64,000 nucleotides of DNA from Serratia inhibens (lineage in GTDB: Bacteria > Pseudomonadota > Gammaproteobacteria > Enterobacterales > Enterobacteriaceae): contig NZ_QYYG01000002.1 of the NCBI RefSeq assembly GCF_003591175.1, positions 186,001-250,000 of the forward strand, given 5' to 3'. Under the pieces are notes generated by a model. That model was not told where the DNA came from and made no database searches. It worked only from the letters and a program-made list of their open reading frames with translations. This document shows positions 28,200-37,413 of the stretch, piece by piece (position 1 is the stretch's first letter; each line of letters begins with the position of its first letter). A program made the position numbers and the translations under genes.

Positions 28200-28713
28200 G
28201 CCTATCACCTCTACCCATAGTTTTTAATTATAAGATAGCTAGCAACCCACCAGACGAGTCTTGGAGTCCCCCCCTAAACTGCCCTCTTGAGATCCAGAGA
28301 TAAATGGAAGTTTTTAATTCCATTAAACCTAGCAGATGATTTATGAATGCGCTGTCGCAGGCGTTCACTTCAGATAAAACCGAGGATTGGATTGCATAAC
28401 CCATTGAAAATTAATTACAAGCGCAATTAAGGATTGAGCATCCATAGGCGACACGCCTTTTTAAAGCGTCCTCAGGTAACACCGGCCTCCAGCCCTGCAA
28501 CCCAGTCCGGAATACGCTGCCGCCACCCATTTCGCCCTTTAAGCCCTAATGGATTTATCCGAACACTGCCCACCGAGTCGCAAGAAAAACGGGTGCAACC
28601 ACCACAAAAACAATGCGTTAATCATAATTATCAACAAATTAAAAACCAATAAACTCAATTAATCATCATAATCTATAATCATATTCACCCTGCATTAAGC
28701 CAGAGACATTCAG
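28200..28713. other. divergent promoter region
   Basis: About 500 bases between divergent genes. The right 100 bases are AT-rich, with a TATAAT-like box near 28673. A 72-codon frame inside has no family features and is ignored. Confidence 0.45.
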
Positions 28714-29106
28714 ATGAATAAAAGCGCATTAACATTAACCCTGTCATTATTTTTCATGGCGAAAATGGCAATATCCGCTCAAGATTGCGGGTCTTTAAAG
28801 AAAGACATCAATACTGACAACATGGGCTTCTACCAAGCGTTGGTGCAAAAATCTCTTACCCAAAAAATAAAGCTAAACACCATAGAAGTCTCTCAGGTTT
28901 TGGCCGAAAGCGAATGGCTTGCCATTTCTGCCGCAACAGACATCTCCGATCCTGGCGTACTATTCTTTAAAAACAATGAATTTATCGATGTTTGGGGCGG
29001 TGATGCATCGCCAGAAGAAAAAAACCATGTATTAAAATGGACGCGTGGCATTCATGTTCCCGATAAATTAGCGCAATGTTTTTTCGATTCCATTGTTATT
29101 CGATGA
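28714..29106 (+). CDS. small periplasmic protein, function unknown
   Basis: A 130-residue protein with a signal peptide (about 1-22, KMAISA/QDCG). The mature part has two cysteines near its ends (Cys25 and Cys122) that could form a disulfide. Charged, soluble and AT-rich in base use. It lies 147 bases before the autotransporter on the same strand and may be cotranscribed. I do not recognise the family; an inhibitor or folding factor for the neighbouring protease-like passenger is a guess from position only. Confidence 0.6.
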   Translation: MNKSALTLTLSLFFMAKMAISAQDCGSLKKDINTDNMGFYQALVQKSLTQKIKLNTIEVSQVLAESEWLAISAATDISDPGVLFFKNNEFIDVWGGDASPEEKNHVLKWTRGIHVPDKLAQCFFDSIVIR

Positions 29107-29253
29107 ACACAAGCCTACAACACCACCGCCAAAATAATAAAATCAAGCCAATTTTCATTTTCAGAATGACTGGCTGCATTTCCACAATAAACCTTGAAAT
29201 AACTTTCCCACTTACCTTTTACTTTCAATCAATTGCAAATATGGGGTATGGAT

Positions 29254-32200
29254 ATGATAAAAAAAATCAAACCATTGAGACTCGCGATCAGTTCGCTATT
29301 GCTTTTACATCCGGTACCTTATGCTCTGGCGGCACCGGCGCCCATCAACATTCCCCTTGGACATTTAGAGGACCGCCTAACCATTAATGTCGGCGTCAAC
29401 GGCGGCCCCGCGCAAAAATATATCTTTGATACGGGTTCGGATCAGTTCAACACCGTTCTCGGGCAACAAGATACCTCTCGCTTGCCGAATGTGAATCAGG
29501 CATACGAATATCTCTATGGCAACGATGGCTGGGGTGGATATTGGTTACAACGCAAGCAAATAACGGACCTGACCTATTACACCGATGATGCCACCCCGAT
29601 ACCGGTAGCGACTCCCGACAGCAACAATAAAGGCTACGTCATTGGCCAGATTGAACATCTGTTGCTCGACCACCCCCAGCAAACAAATCAAAAACCTTTT
29701 AAGGTCATAGGGGACAAAACTTACTATATTGATTTAGCTGCGGAAAAAAACATTACCACCGGAAAACCGACCGAAGAAAAACACTTCTACGGCACCTTTG
29801 GCGTAGGGGATTTTCTTTTTACGGATGCAAAAGGCAATCCCAATGGCGGCAGCCCCTTTAGCACCATCACGAAAACCGGTTTTATCGTCGCCGGTAATGA
29901 CAATGCCAATGAAAATGGAACAACGCTTTCACCGGGTTGCGCGCCTTGTACCATCCTCAATTTGACGCCCAGCCTGCGGGCGCAGTTTGATACCCTGGTC
30001 CCCTGGGCACCTAAACGCGAAGAGGGAGATATCACCCATTTCCCCAACTCTGGCGCACCGGCGTCATCGCAACATGAAGGCCGCTTCAAATACGCTTTCA
30101 CACTCAATATCAATGGCCAGTCGAGCACCGTTGAGCTTCCCGCAGAGGCGCTGAGCGGCGCAATTTTATTCGATACCGGCAATCCCACTCACGCGACGAT
30201 AGACAGCAAAAAATTCGGCGACATCCTCGAACAGCATGGCGTGAAATTTGACAAGGATGGAGAGAACAACACATCGGTGACCGCCCTGACGCTTCAGCCT
30301 GTCGACGCCAATGGACAGAAAGTCGGCAGCGGGATCACTCTGCAGGGAGGCAGCGATGATCGCCTGGTTATCGATCGCGACAGCAGTGATACCGAGACCT
30401 GGAACATTACGTTGGGTTTAGGTTTTTTCGCTCAATATTCAGTGATGTATGATTTGCAAAATCAGCTTACGGCGTTTACTCCTTTCGTCGTCAATGCCGA
30501 TAATTTCTCTACCGATGCCAACGGCAGCGGATTGCACCTTAACCGCGTGACCAGGCAAATGGGAAATCTGATGAGTGCCCCTGCCGGCGATCCCTCGGGT
30601 GATCCTAACGGAGGAAAAGGTTATCTGGGGTTGGCGGGCGCCATCTCCGGCGCCGGCGACTTAACGCTGATGCCGGATGTGGTGGTCAACATGACCGGCA
30701 TGAACACCTATACCGGCGTGACCCGGGTGAATAAAGGCGCGGTGTTATACCTCACCGGCCCCGGCAGCCTCGCCCGCTCCGCATCGCTGGAAAATAACGG
30801 TTGGTTTGACATCACCGAACACGGTAATTTCAATCCGCTGTGGGGCGTCCCAGACAGCATGAACAACGTCACCCTCCGCAGCTTAAGCGGCAATGGCGTG
30901 GTCACGCTGGGAGACAGAACGCTGGTATTGAGCCAGGCCAAGGATAATTTCTCGGGCCGTATCACGGACGTTGACCTCGGCAATCCTGACGGAACGCACT
31001 ATAAAGGCGGCCTGACAATAGCGGGCGGTAGCCAAACGCTCAGCGGGAATAATGACTATGCCGGCCAGACGCGGATTGCCAAAGGCGCTGTGTTGCAACT
31101 GGCCAACACCGGCACGTTAGCCAGCGATGTCGCGACTGACGGGCTCTTTATCGCCAACGGTAAAGCCGCCGGCGCTACTGTGGTGCGCGACGGTGGGCTG
31201 GTAGGCGGCAGTGGGCATATCGGCACGCTGACGGCCAATAAAGGGGGCTCGGTGGCACCCGGCAATTCTATCGGTACCTTGACGATTGATAACGATCTGA
31301 CACTGGGGAATGGCTCCCGTTATCTGGCTGAAATTGAGGCTGGCTACAGCGATTTGCTGCAGGTCAATGGTCAGGCGACACTGAACGGCGGCGAGATTGC
31401 GGTGGTGCCGCAAGCGGGGCAAAACCTGCTGGCTTCGACATCCTCCGCCGGCAATATCCTGGCACAGCGTTATACCCTGCTCACTGCCGCGCAAGGTATT
31501 ACCGGGCAATTTGGCTCTGCCGACGCCGGGCTGTTTTTAAGCCCCGATCTGGCCTATCAGCCCACTAGCCTCTCATTGGGTTTACAACGTAGCGCCACCC
31601 GTTTTGCGGATGTCGCCGTCACGGCCAATCAACGTAACCTCGCGACGGCAATTGAACGCTTACCGGCTGATAACCCCGTGTATCAAAGCTTGTTGATAGC
31701 CCCTTCTGCCGAACTGGCGCGTCAAGCCTATCGTCAATTGTCCGGGCAGATACACGCGGATATCGCCTCCGCGCTGGTGAATAACAGCCGTTATGTTCGG
31801 GATACGCTTAACGGCCGTTTGCGCCAGACTCAGGGCGCAGCGGACAGCAGCGACATCAAACAAGACGAGGACGGCGCATGGGTCAGTTTGCTGGGCAACT
31901 GGGAGCACGCCAGCGGCAATGATAATGCCACGGGTTTCCACGACTCCACCTTTGGGGTATTGCTCGGTGCGGATAATGAACTGGCCGATCGTTGGCGTCT
32001 GGGATTGGCCACCGGTTACACCCGCACCTCGTTGCACGGAGACGGCGCATCTGCCGACAGTGATAACTATCATCTGGCCGTCTATGCCGGCAAAACCTAT
32101 GACAACCTGAATCTGCGCGCAGGTACCGCCTATACCTGGCACCGGATTGAAACCTCCCGGGGTATCGGGTACTACGGCCAGTCCGATAACGCCAAGGCGC

Positions 32201-32688
32201 GCTATAACGCGGGAACGGGCCAGATCTTCGCGGAGGCGGGTTACCGTCTGGACAATACCTGGTTCAATCTGGAGCCGTTCGCCAACCTGGCGTGGGTAAA
32301 TTACCGCAGTGATGATATGACGGAAAATGGCGGTGCCGCCGCATTGAAAGCGGACAGCCAGAGCACCAGCGCAACATTATCCACCCTGGGTATGCGCGCG
32401 GACAAACGCTGGAGTACCGGTAAAGACAGCGCCGTCACCCTGCGTGGTGAACTGGGTTGGCAGCATCAGTACAACGCTACCGAACGCGAAGTCGGCTTGC
32501 GCTTTGCCGGCACTGACGCCACCTTCAATACCGCCACGGTCGCAGCCTCACGCGACGGTATGGTGATGAAGGCGGGGGCAGAAATCAACGTCACAAAATC
32601 GGTTGCCGTTTCCCTCAACTACACCGGTTTGTTATCTCAGAACTATCAGGATAACGGTATGAATGCCGGCGTGGTATGGCATTTCTGA
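29254..32688 (+). CDS. autotransporter with a pepsin-like aspartic-protease passenger
   Basis: A 1144-residue type V secretion protein with a signal peptide ending ALA/APAP. Residues about 35-412 read as a two-lobed A1-type aspartic protease: Asp59-Thr-Gly-Ser in YIFDTGSDQ, a flap-like YLYGNDGWGG, YGTFGVG where pepsins have GILGLG, and Asp307-Thr-Gly-Asn in ILFDTGNPTH. WNITLGLGFFAQYSVMYDL resembles the conserved pepsin C-terminal segment. Then come passenger repeats of beta-helix type (LSGNNDYAGQTRIAKGAVLQL) with SVAPGNSIGTLTI, and a C-terminal beta-barrel (about 880-1144) ending in WHF. The second motif has Asn instead of Ser/Thr after DTG. ATG 29254 is preferred for the signal peptide. Known pepsin homologues in bacteria are rare; proteolysis is inferred. 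Confidence 0.82.
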   Translation: MIKKIKPLRLAISSLLLLHPVPYALAAPAPINIPLGHLEDRLTINVGVNGGPAQKYIFDTGSDQFNTVLGQQDTSRLPNVNQAYEYLYGNDGWGGYWLQRKQITDLTYYTDDATPIPVATPDSNNKGYVIGQIEHLLLDHPQQTNQKPFKVIGDKTYYIDLAAEKNITTGKPTEEKHFYGTFGVGDFLFTDAKGNPNGGSPFSTITKTGFIVAGNDNANENGTTLSPGCAPCTILNLTPSLRAQFDTLVPWAPKREEGDITHFPNSGAPASSQHEGRFKYAFTLNINGQSSTVELPAEALSGAILFDTGNPTHATIDSKKFGDILEQHGVKFDKDGENNTSVTALTLQPVDANGQKVGSGITLQGGSDDRLVIDRDSSDTETWNITLGLGFFAQYSVMYDLQNQLTAFTPFVVNADNFSTDANGSGLHLNRVTRQMGNLMSAPAGDPSGDPNGGKGYLGLAGAISGAGDLTLMPDVVVNMTGMNTYTGVTRVNKGAVLYLTGPGSLARSASLENNGWFDITEHGNFNPLWGVPDSMNNVTLRSLSGNGVVTLGDRTLVLSQAKDNFSGRITDVDLGNPDGTHYKGGLTIAGGSQTLSGNNDYAGQTRIAKGAVLQLANTGTLASDVATDGLFIANGKAAGATVVRDGGLVGGSGHIGTLTANKGGSVAPGNSIGTLTIDNDLTLGNGSRYLAEIEAGYSDLLQVNGQATLNGGEIAVVPQAGQNLLASTSSAGNILAQRYTLLTAAQGITGQFGSADAGLFLSPDLAYQPTSLSLGLQRSATRFADVAVTANQRNLATAIERLPADNPVYQSLLIAPSAELARQAYRQLSGQIHADIASALVNNSRYVRDTLNGRLRQTQGAADSSDIKQDEDGAWVSLLGNWEHASGNDNATGFHDSTFGVLLGADNELADRWRLGLATGYTRTSLHGDGASADSDNYHLAVYAGKTYDNLNLRAGTAYTWHRIETSRGIGYYGQSDNAKARYNAGTGQIFAEAGYRLDNTWFNLEPFANLAWVNYRSDDMTENGGAAALKADSQSTSATLSTLGMRADKRWSTGKDSAVTLRGELGWQHQYNATEREVGLRFAGTDATFNTATVAASRDGMVMKAGAEINVTKSVAVSLNYTGLLSQNYQDNGMNAGVVWHF

Positions 32689-32727
32689 CGGTTTTTCCCT
32701 GAACCGGCAAGGATGCCGGCAGTCACA

Positions 32728-32766
32728 TCCGGGAGGCAGCTCAGCAGCCAAAAAACGCCTCCCGGA
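32728..32766. terminator. hairpin between autotransporter and umuD
   Basis: TCCGGGAGGC and GCCTCCCGGA form a perfect 10-bp stem with a 19-base A-rich loop, between convergent genes. No T-run; termination inferred by position. Confidence 0.55.
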
Positions 32767-32859
32767 GTTAGGCGTTATATGGCTTTGATGCCTGGGTAAC
32801 CAAAGATGTCCCCCCTACCGCCAATCTTACCCGCGCAACCCCCTGGCGGGTTCACCCCC

Positions 32860-33282
32860 TCACAGCGCAGCATAGACAATAAAGGTAACCACGCCGAAGA
32901 TCTCCAGCGCATCTTCGTCACCGAAGACGATCGGCGCATAGGCCGGGTTCATCGGCAACAGCCGCAGATCGGGATGGCGCTGCAGCTTCTTCACCGTGAA
33001 CTCGCCGTCGATGGCGGCAATGACAATGTTCCCGTGCTCCGCCCGCAGTGAACTGTCGACGATCAGCAGATCGCCATCCTTGATGTTGCCGTCGACCATC
33101 GAATCGCCGCTGGCGCGCACAAAGTAAGTGGCATTGGGGTGCCGCACCAGCAGTTTGCCGATATCCAGCCGGGCCTCCACATAATCCTGCGCCGGAGAAG
33201 GGAAACCGCAAGCCACGGGATCGGCAAACAGCGGCAGTGCCGGCGTGGTTTTATTTTCTTCGCAAGGGGAAATGAGCAGCAT
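32860..33282 (-). CDS. umuD: SOS mutagenesis protein UmuD
   Basis: A 140-residue UmuD, precursor of the Pol V accessory UmuD'. The self-cleavage site Cys25-Gly26 (VACGFPSPA) is present, and the catalytic dyad is Ser61 (SGDSM) and Lys98 (FTVKKLQ). ATG 33282 aligns with the E. coli start; a TTG three codons earlier leaves no room for a ribosome site. It is not followed by umuC, which lies 16 kb away with its own LexA box. Confidence 0.95.
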   Translation of the reverse strand: MLLISPCEENKTTPALPLFADPVACGFPSPAQDYVEARLDIGKLLVRHPNATYFVRASGDSMVDGNIKDGDLLIVDSSLRAEHGNIVIAAIDGEFTVKKLQRHPDLRLLPMNPAYAPIVFGDEDALEIFGVVTFIVYAAL

Positions 33283-33301
33283 AATGAACAACTCTATTTA
33301 A

Positions 33302-33317
33302 CTGTGTTTTTATACAG
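33302..33317 (-). promoter_or_regulatory. LexA box of umuD
   Basis: CTGTGTTTTTATACAG has both CTGT and ACAG arms of the LexA consensus with the right eight-base spacing, 20 bases from the umuD start. Confidence 0.88.
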
Positions 33318-33819
33318 TAACCCATGAGGTTTATAGCGTTCAAGTGGTTTCCCTGAGGGTTCCGGGAACCGATTGATGCCGCGGGAAATTTAGCGGTTCT
33401 GGCTGGCCGACAGCTTATCTGCATTTTCGCTCCAGGTATAAGCAAACACCTTTACGGCAAGAATATGCTATAGCTATAATGACATGATTTTTCACAGGAA
33501 ATGATCAATTTATTCTCGATTTGCCTATCATTTCAGCTGGTCTGCTGACCGATGAGCAGAGCTTCTGCGCCGGGATGATCGCTCTGTGTTCATCGTCTAA
33601 ACTACAAGTCTTTATCTTTTACATTGGGGTGTAACCAGCCTGAATGGCCTGCGGGCGCAGAGCAGCCTGATTATCCTCCGTGATGTCTTCATTTTGACAT
33701 CCGATTCGGGTTAATTAGGGGGGTAGCATGAGAGCATTTGCCGGCCAAAGAACCGGCGGGATGCGTGGGGTTCCCTTGGGTACATGCCCGGTTTCAGGGC
33801 GTAATTGCAGAGGCAAACT
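33318..33819. other. intergenic region before the FixJ-type regulator
   Basis: Contains a 13-base palindrome GGTTCCGGGAACC (33358-33370) and a GC-rich segment close to the regulator gene. A 52-codon frame starting at 33728 after GGGGGG overlaps the regulator start out of phase and is not supported. No other gene seen. Confidence 0.45.
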
Positions 33820-34440
33820 ATGGAACATGTCGTTTATGTCGTCGATGATGACCATTCGGTCAGGCAATCTATTGTCAGGCTGTTAAGCTCTGCCGGCTAC
33901 AGTGCCGTTGATTTTGACTGCGCAGAGGCCTTTCTTTCACACTCCTTTCCCGCCATTCCCGGCTGTATCATTCTGGATATGCGCATGCCGAGCGGAGACG
34001 GTTTCGAGGTAACCGATGCGCTGAAAGCGAGCGGCCGGGAAATGCCGGTAATCTTCCTTACCGGTTACGGCACCATCCCGCTGTCGGTGCAGGCGATGAA
34101 AGCCGGGGCGCATGAGTTTTTGACCAAACCCGTCGCTTCCGAGGATCTGCTGAAGGCGGTTCAGGAAGCCCTCAATCTGGCAACGGAGAATTCAGATCAG
34201 CTGCGCGAGCATTACGAACTGAAACAGCGACACCTCACGCTGACACCGCGCGAACAGGAAGTGCTGGAGCTGACGATTAAAGGCTTGATGAATAAACAGA
34301 TTGCCGCAGAACTGGGCGTCAGTGAAATTACGGTCAAGGTACATCGGCGCAGGGTGATGGATAAAATGCAGGTGCGTTCTCTCGCGGATTTGGTGCGTGA
34401 TGCCGAGCGGTTGAATCTCAGTAAGTCCAAAGCATCCTGA
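33820..34440 (+). CDS. FixJ/TodT-type response regulator
   Basis: A 206-residue regulator: receiver with VVDDDHSVRQ, phospho-acceptor Asp in ILDMRMPSGDG, FLTGYGTIPLSVQAMKAGAHEFLTKP in pieces, then a LuxR-type helix-turn-helix (LTPREQEVLELTIKGLMNKQIA). AGAGG sits seven bases before ATG 33820. Family members work with cytoplasmic PAS kinases on catabolic or stress genes. The kinase at 41299 is the nearest candidate partner. It ends at a strong shared terminator. Confidence 0.9.
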   Translation: MEHVVYVVDDDHSVRQSIVRLLSSAGYSAVDFDCAEAFLSHSFPAIPGCIILDMRMPSGDGFEVTDALKASGREMPVIFLTGYGTIPLSVQAMKAGAHEFLTKPVASEDLLKAVQEALNLATENSDQLREHYELKQRHLTLTPREQEVLELTIKGLMNKQIAAELGVSEITVKVHRRRVMDKMQVRSLADLVRDAERLNLSKSKAS

Positions 34441-34446
34441 CAAATC

Positions 34447-34486
34447 GGCTCATGTGCAGGCATACAGAGCTCCCTGCACATGAGCC
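34447..34486. terminator. strong bidirectional terminator
   Basis: GGCTCATGTGCAGG and CCTGCACATGAGCC form a perfect 14-bp stem with a 12-base loop followed by ATTTTGC. It separates the regulator from the convergent hydrolase. Confidence 0.88.
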
Positions 34487-34493
34487 ATTTTGC

Positions 34494-35315
34494 TTAGCGA
34501 GCCTGCAAGAACGCCAGGAGGTCGTCGTTTAACCGGTCCTGATGCGTTACGGCAAAGCCGTGAGGCGCATTGTCATACACCTTCAGTTCAGCGCCAGGGA
34601 TCGTTTCGGCGGCCACTTTACCGGTGACATCAATCGGAACGATTTGATCGTTGCTACCGTGGATCACCAGCGTAGGCACATCAATCTTCAGCATATCGTC
34701 ACGGAAGTCGGTTTCCGAGAACGCAGTCACGCACTCAATGGTCCCCTTCAATGATGCCAGCAGAGCAATGTTCAGTGTCTGGGTCAATACGCCTTCAGAG
34801 ATCGTCTGGCCGGCATTGATGCCGTAAAAGGGCACGTTGAAATCGCTGATGAACTGGGCGCGATCTTTACGTAACCCACTGCGGATCCCTTCGAAAACGG
34901 ACAAGTCCACGCCTTGCGGATGCGTTTCGCTTTTGCCAAACATCGGCGTAACCGCGCCTAACAGCACCAGGCCAGCCACACGCGCGCTGCCGTAGCGGCC
35001 GATGTAGCGGGCCACGTCGCCACCGCCCATGGAGAAACCCACCAGCGTGACGTCCTGCAGATCAAGCTGCGTGATCAGTTCATTGATGTCCGATGCGAAA
35101 GTGTCGTAGTCATAGCCGGTCCAGGGCTGATCTGAACGGCCAAAACCGCGGCGGTCGAACGCAATGGCACGGTAGCCGCGTTCAGCCAGAAAGTTCAGCT
35201 GGCTGTCCCACATATCCGCGTCCAGCGGCCAGCCGTGGCTGAACAGCACCGGCTTCCCCTTTCCCCAGTCTTTGTAGTAAATCTGCGTACCGTCGTTCGT
35301 TTTAATCGTGCTCAT
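34494..35315 (-). CDS. alpha/beta hydrolase of the non-heme chloroperoxidase type
   Basis: A 273-residue enzyme with the nucleophile elbow GFSMGGGD (Ser95), an acidic residue in IHGSNDQIVP and a catalytic His in APHGFAV. The first half (FSHGWPLDADMWDSQL, FDRRGFGRSDQPW) is typical of cofactor-free haloperoxidases and esterases. Cytosolic by lack of a signal. It is last in a minus-strand run with the MFS, DoxX and amidohydrolase genes. The physiological substrate is unknown; perhydrolase or esterase activity is typical. Confidence 0.88.
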   Translation of the reverse strand: MSTIKTNDGTQIYYKDWGKGKPVLFSHGWPLDADMWDSQLNFLAERGYRAIAFDRRGFGRSDQPWTGYDYDTFASDINELITQLDLQDVTLVGFSMGGGDVARYIGRYGSARVAGLVLLGAVTPMFGKSETHPQGVDLSVFEGIRSGLRKDRAQFISDFNVPFYGINAGQTISEGVLTQTLNIALLASLKGTIECVTAFSETDFRDDMLKIDVPTLVIHGSNDQIVPIDVTGKVAAETIPGAELKVYDNAPHGFAVTHQDRLNDDLLAFLQAR

Positions 35316-35364
35316 AACAGACCCCTTGGCAGTGTTTAATAAACTCAGAGACTGACGGACCCGG

Positions 35365-36993
35365 TTAAACCGGCGCCACCAGGTAACGGATCAGCGGCAG
35401 TGTTTCGCCCTGATGAAATGCGCAAATACGGTTTTGTATTTTCTGGTCATTGATGGTGTAACGCTCCTGCTGGCGCAGGTACTCCATCCAGGAACCGACC
35501 ACAAACGTCTCGACGAAAACGCCGGGCTGAAGAATGTCCTCATACACGGACCAGTTGATGGCACCGCCGCGCCGCCTGACGCGCCGCATGTCCTGCATGC
35601 ATACCGTGAAGGCGCGCGCATCCTCTGCGGTAACCAAATATTCATAGCTCACCATCACCGGCCCGCGGTCATGACGCACATCCAGCTCTGGCGTGGCGCC
35701 ATGTTCCGTACTGATGTCCAGGTTCAGGTCGGGATCCTGGTCCAGACGCCAGCGGTAAACCGTGCTGCTGGCCAAAATCATGCCCAACGCGGCCACGCAC
35801 AGCGAGACAGGAATTCCATAATGCGAGGCCAACTGCCCCCAAATGGCGCTGCCGGCGGTCATGGAGCCAAAGAAGACGGTCAGATACACCGCCAACGCGC
35901 GCGCTTTCACCCATTTCGCCGCGCTGCGCTGTGCGCCGAGATTCAGCGTAGACAGCACCGCTATCCAGGAAAAGCCGGTAAAAAATTCAAACGCGTTGAG
36001 CAACCAGACGTTACGGACAAACGCCAGCGCCAGCATCGTGACGGCAAACATCAGGCTTGCCAGCACCATCAGCCGATCCGGGTTGAAGGACTTACGCAAG
36101 CGAGGCAGCAACACGGCACCGAAGATCGCCCCTACGCCGATAAAGGCCAGCATGATCCCGTAACCGCCCGGGCCAAGCCCAAGTTCACGCCGCGCGACCA
36201 GCGGCAGCAAAGCCCAGCCCGCACTGCCGAACGTGAAAAAGGCCACCGTGCGGACCAGCACATTGCGCAAAACCGGTGCGGCATGCACATAGCGAAACCC
36301 GGCGCGTACGGCGGAGAAAAAGTGCTCGGGCGGCAGGCGCTGAACGCTCGGTTCCGCCTTCCAGCGGTAGAGCACCCAGGCCACGCCCAGCACCGAGATG
36401 GCGTTGAGCAAAAACACCATCCAGGGGCCGGCGAAGGAAAGAATCAGCCCGCCCAATGCCGGGCCGATGGCGCGGCTGATATTGATACCCAATGAATTGA
36501 GCGCAATGGCCGGCCCCATCTCATTTTTGCTGACCAAATCAGGCACGATGGCCTGGAACGGCGGCGAACTCATGGCCGCACCGGTGCTCAGCAGGAATGC
36601 CGCAACCAGCAACACCCCTGGGGTGACGTGGCCCGTCACCGACAAGAGGGTCAACCCGGCCGCGGCGATAAACACCCAGACCTGCGAAAACAGCAGGTAT
36701 TTACGGCGATCGACAATATCCGCCATCACCCCGGAAGGCAGCGCAAACAGAAACATCGGCAAGCTGCTGGCCACCTGGACCATGGCGACGGACAGCGGAT
36801 CGGCACTGAGCGTCAGCATGGTCCAGTTCACCCCAATATCGTTCATCCATGAACCGATATTGGAGACGACGGTGGCTATCCACAGCATGCGGAACACGCG
36901 TTGGCGCAGCGGTTGCCACGGCGATGCATTCACCGCCGGCACTTCTTTCAGCGCTTCAGCTGTGACGCTGTGGATATCATTAATCTGCGTCAT
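35365..36993 (-). CDS. MFS exporter (MFS_3/EntS type) with C-terminal soluble domain
   Basis: A 542-residue protein. Residues about 20-415 are 11-12 membrane helices of the MFS_3 group (GVMADIVDRRKYLL, FQAIVPDLVSKNEMGPAIALN in pieces). About 110 further residues form a soluble tail (VMVSYEYLVTAEDARAFTVCM and on) that resembles a dimeric alpha/beta-barrel domain of the monooxygenase-like type. ATG 36993 has GGAG upstream and overlaps the DoxX stop as ATGA, so the pair is translationally coupled. Likely an efflux pump; substrate unknown. Confidence 0.82.
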   Translation of the reverse strand: MTQINDIHSVTAEALKEVPAVNASPWQPLRQRVFRMLWIATVVSNIGSWMNDIGVNWTMLTLSADPLSVAMVQVASSLPMFLFALPSGVMADIVDRRKYLLFSQVWVFIAAAGLTLLSVTGHVTPGVLLVAAFLLSTGAAMSSPPFQAIVPDLVSKNEMGPAIALNSLGINISRAIGPALGGLILSFAGPWMVFLLNAISVLGVAWVLYRWKAEPSVQRLPPEHFFSAVRAGFRYVHAAPVLRNVLVRTVAFFTFGSAGWALLPLVARRELGLGPGGYGIMLAFIGVGAIFGAVLLPRLRKSFNPDRLMVLASLMFAVTMLALAFVRNVWLLNAFEFFTGFSWIAVLSTLNLGAQRSAAKWVKARALAVYLTVFFGSMTAGSAIWGQLASHYGIPVSLCVAALGMILASSTVYRWRLDQDPDLNLDISTEHGATPELDVRHDRGPVMVSYEYLVTAEDARAFTVCMQDMRRVRRRGGAINWSVYEDILQPGVFVETFVVGSWMEYLRQQERYTINDQKIQNRICAFHQGETLPLIRYLVAPV

Positions 36994-37409
36994 AACGCCT
37001 TCTCCAGCAGCCTGCCTGCGCCGATACGCCATTTACCCGGCCCGGTTATCGCCAGCGTGGTAAAGATGATCAGCAGCAGCCAGCCGAACTGCCCTTCAGC
37101 GATGGACCAACCTGGATGCACGAACAGCATCGCCACCAGCAGCACGCCGATAATGGGCAGACAGGCGATACGCGTACCGACCCCCAGAATAATGAACACC
37201 GGGCAGACAACTTCCGCCAAAATGGCGGGCAACAGGCTCATGTAAGGCCCGAGGCCAAAAGGATCTTCGATGCGTGTCAGTTCTTCGCTGAAATTAAACA
37301 CCTTCGGCAAACCGTGCACATGCAGCAAGAGCAGGCTGCCGGTCAGGCGCAGGAAGAACAGCCCCAGATCGATCCGGGGCGCGATGAAAAATGCAGATGA
37401 CGTTTTCAT
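36990..37409 (-). CDS. DoxX-family membrane protein
   Basis: A 139-residue protein with four predicted helices. The family motif appears as FFLRLTGSLLLLHVHGLPKVF. DoxX proteins are linked to redox and sulfur-stress complexes in some bacteria. ATG 37409 gives the family length; an open frame continues upstream into the amidohydrolase. It begins five bases after the amidohydrolase stop and overlaps the MFS start. Confidence 0.85.
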   Translation of the reverse strand: MKTSSAFFIAPRIDLGLFFLRLTGSLLLLHVHGLPKVFNFSEELTRIEDPFGLGPYMSLLPAILAEVVCPVFIILGVGTRIACLPIIGVLLVAMLFVHPGWSIAEGQFGWLLLIIFTTLAITGPGKWRIGAGRLLEKAL

Positions 37410-37413
37410 GGGA

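Noticed and set aside
28434-28652. 72-codon frame in the gap before the periplasmic protein
   Set aside because: No ribosome site and a random-like basic composition; it covers the likely promoter region.
33728-33886. 52-codon frame before the FixJ-type regulator, after GGGGGG
   Set aside because: It overlaps the regulator out of phase and has no features. An upstream control frame is possible but not supportable from one sequence.
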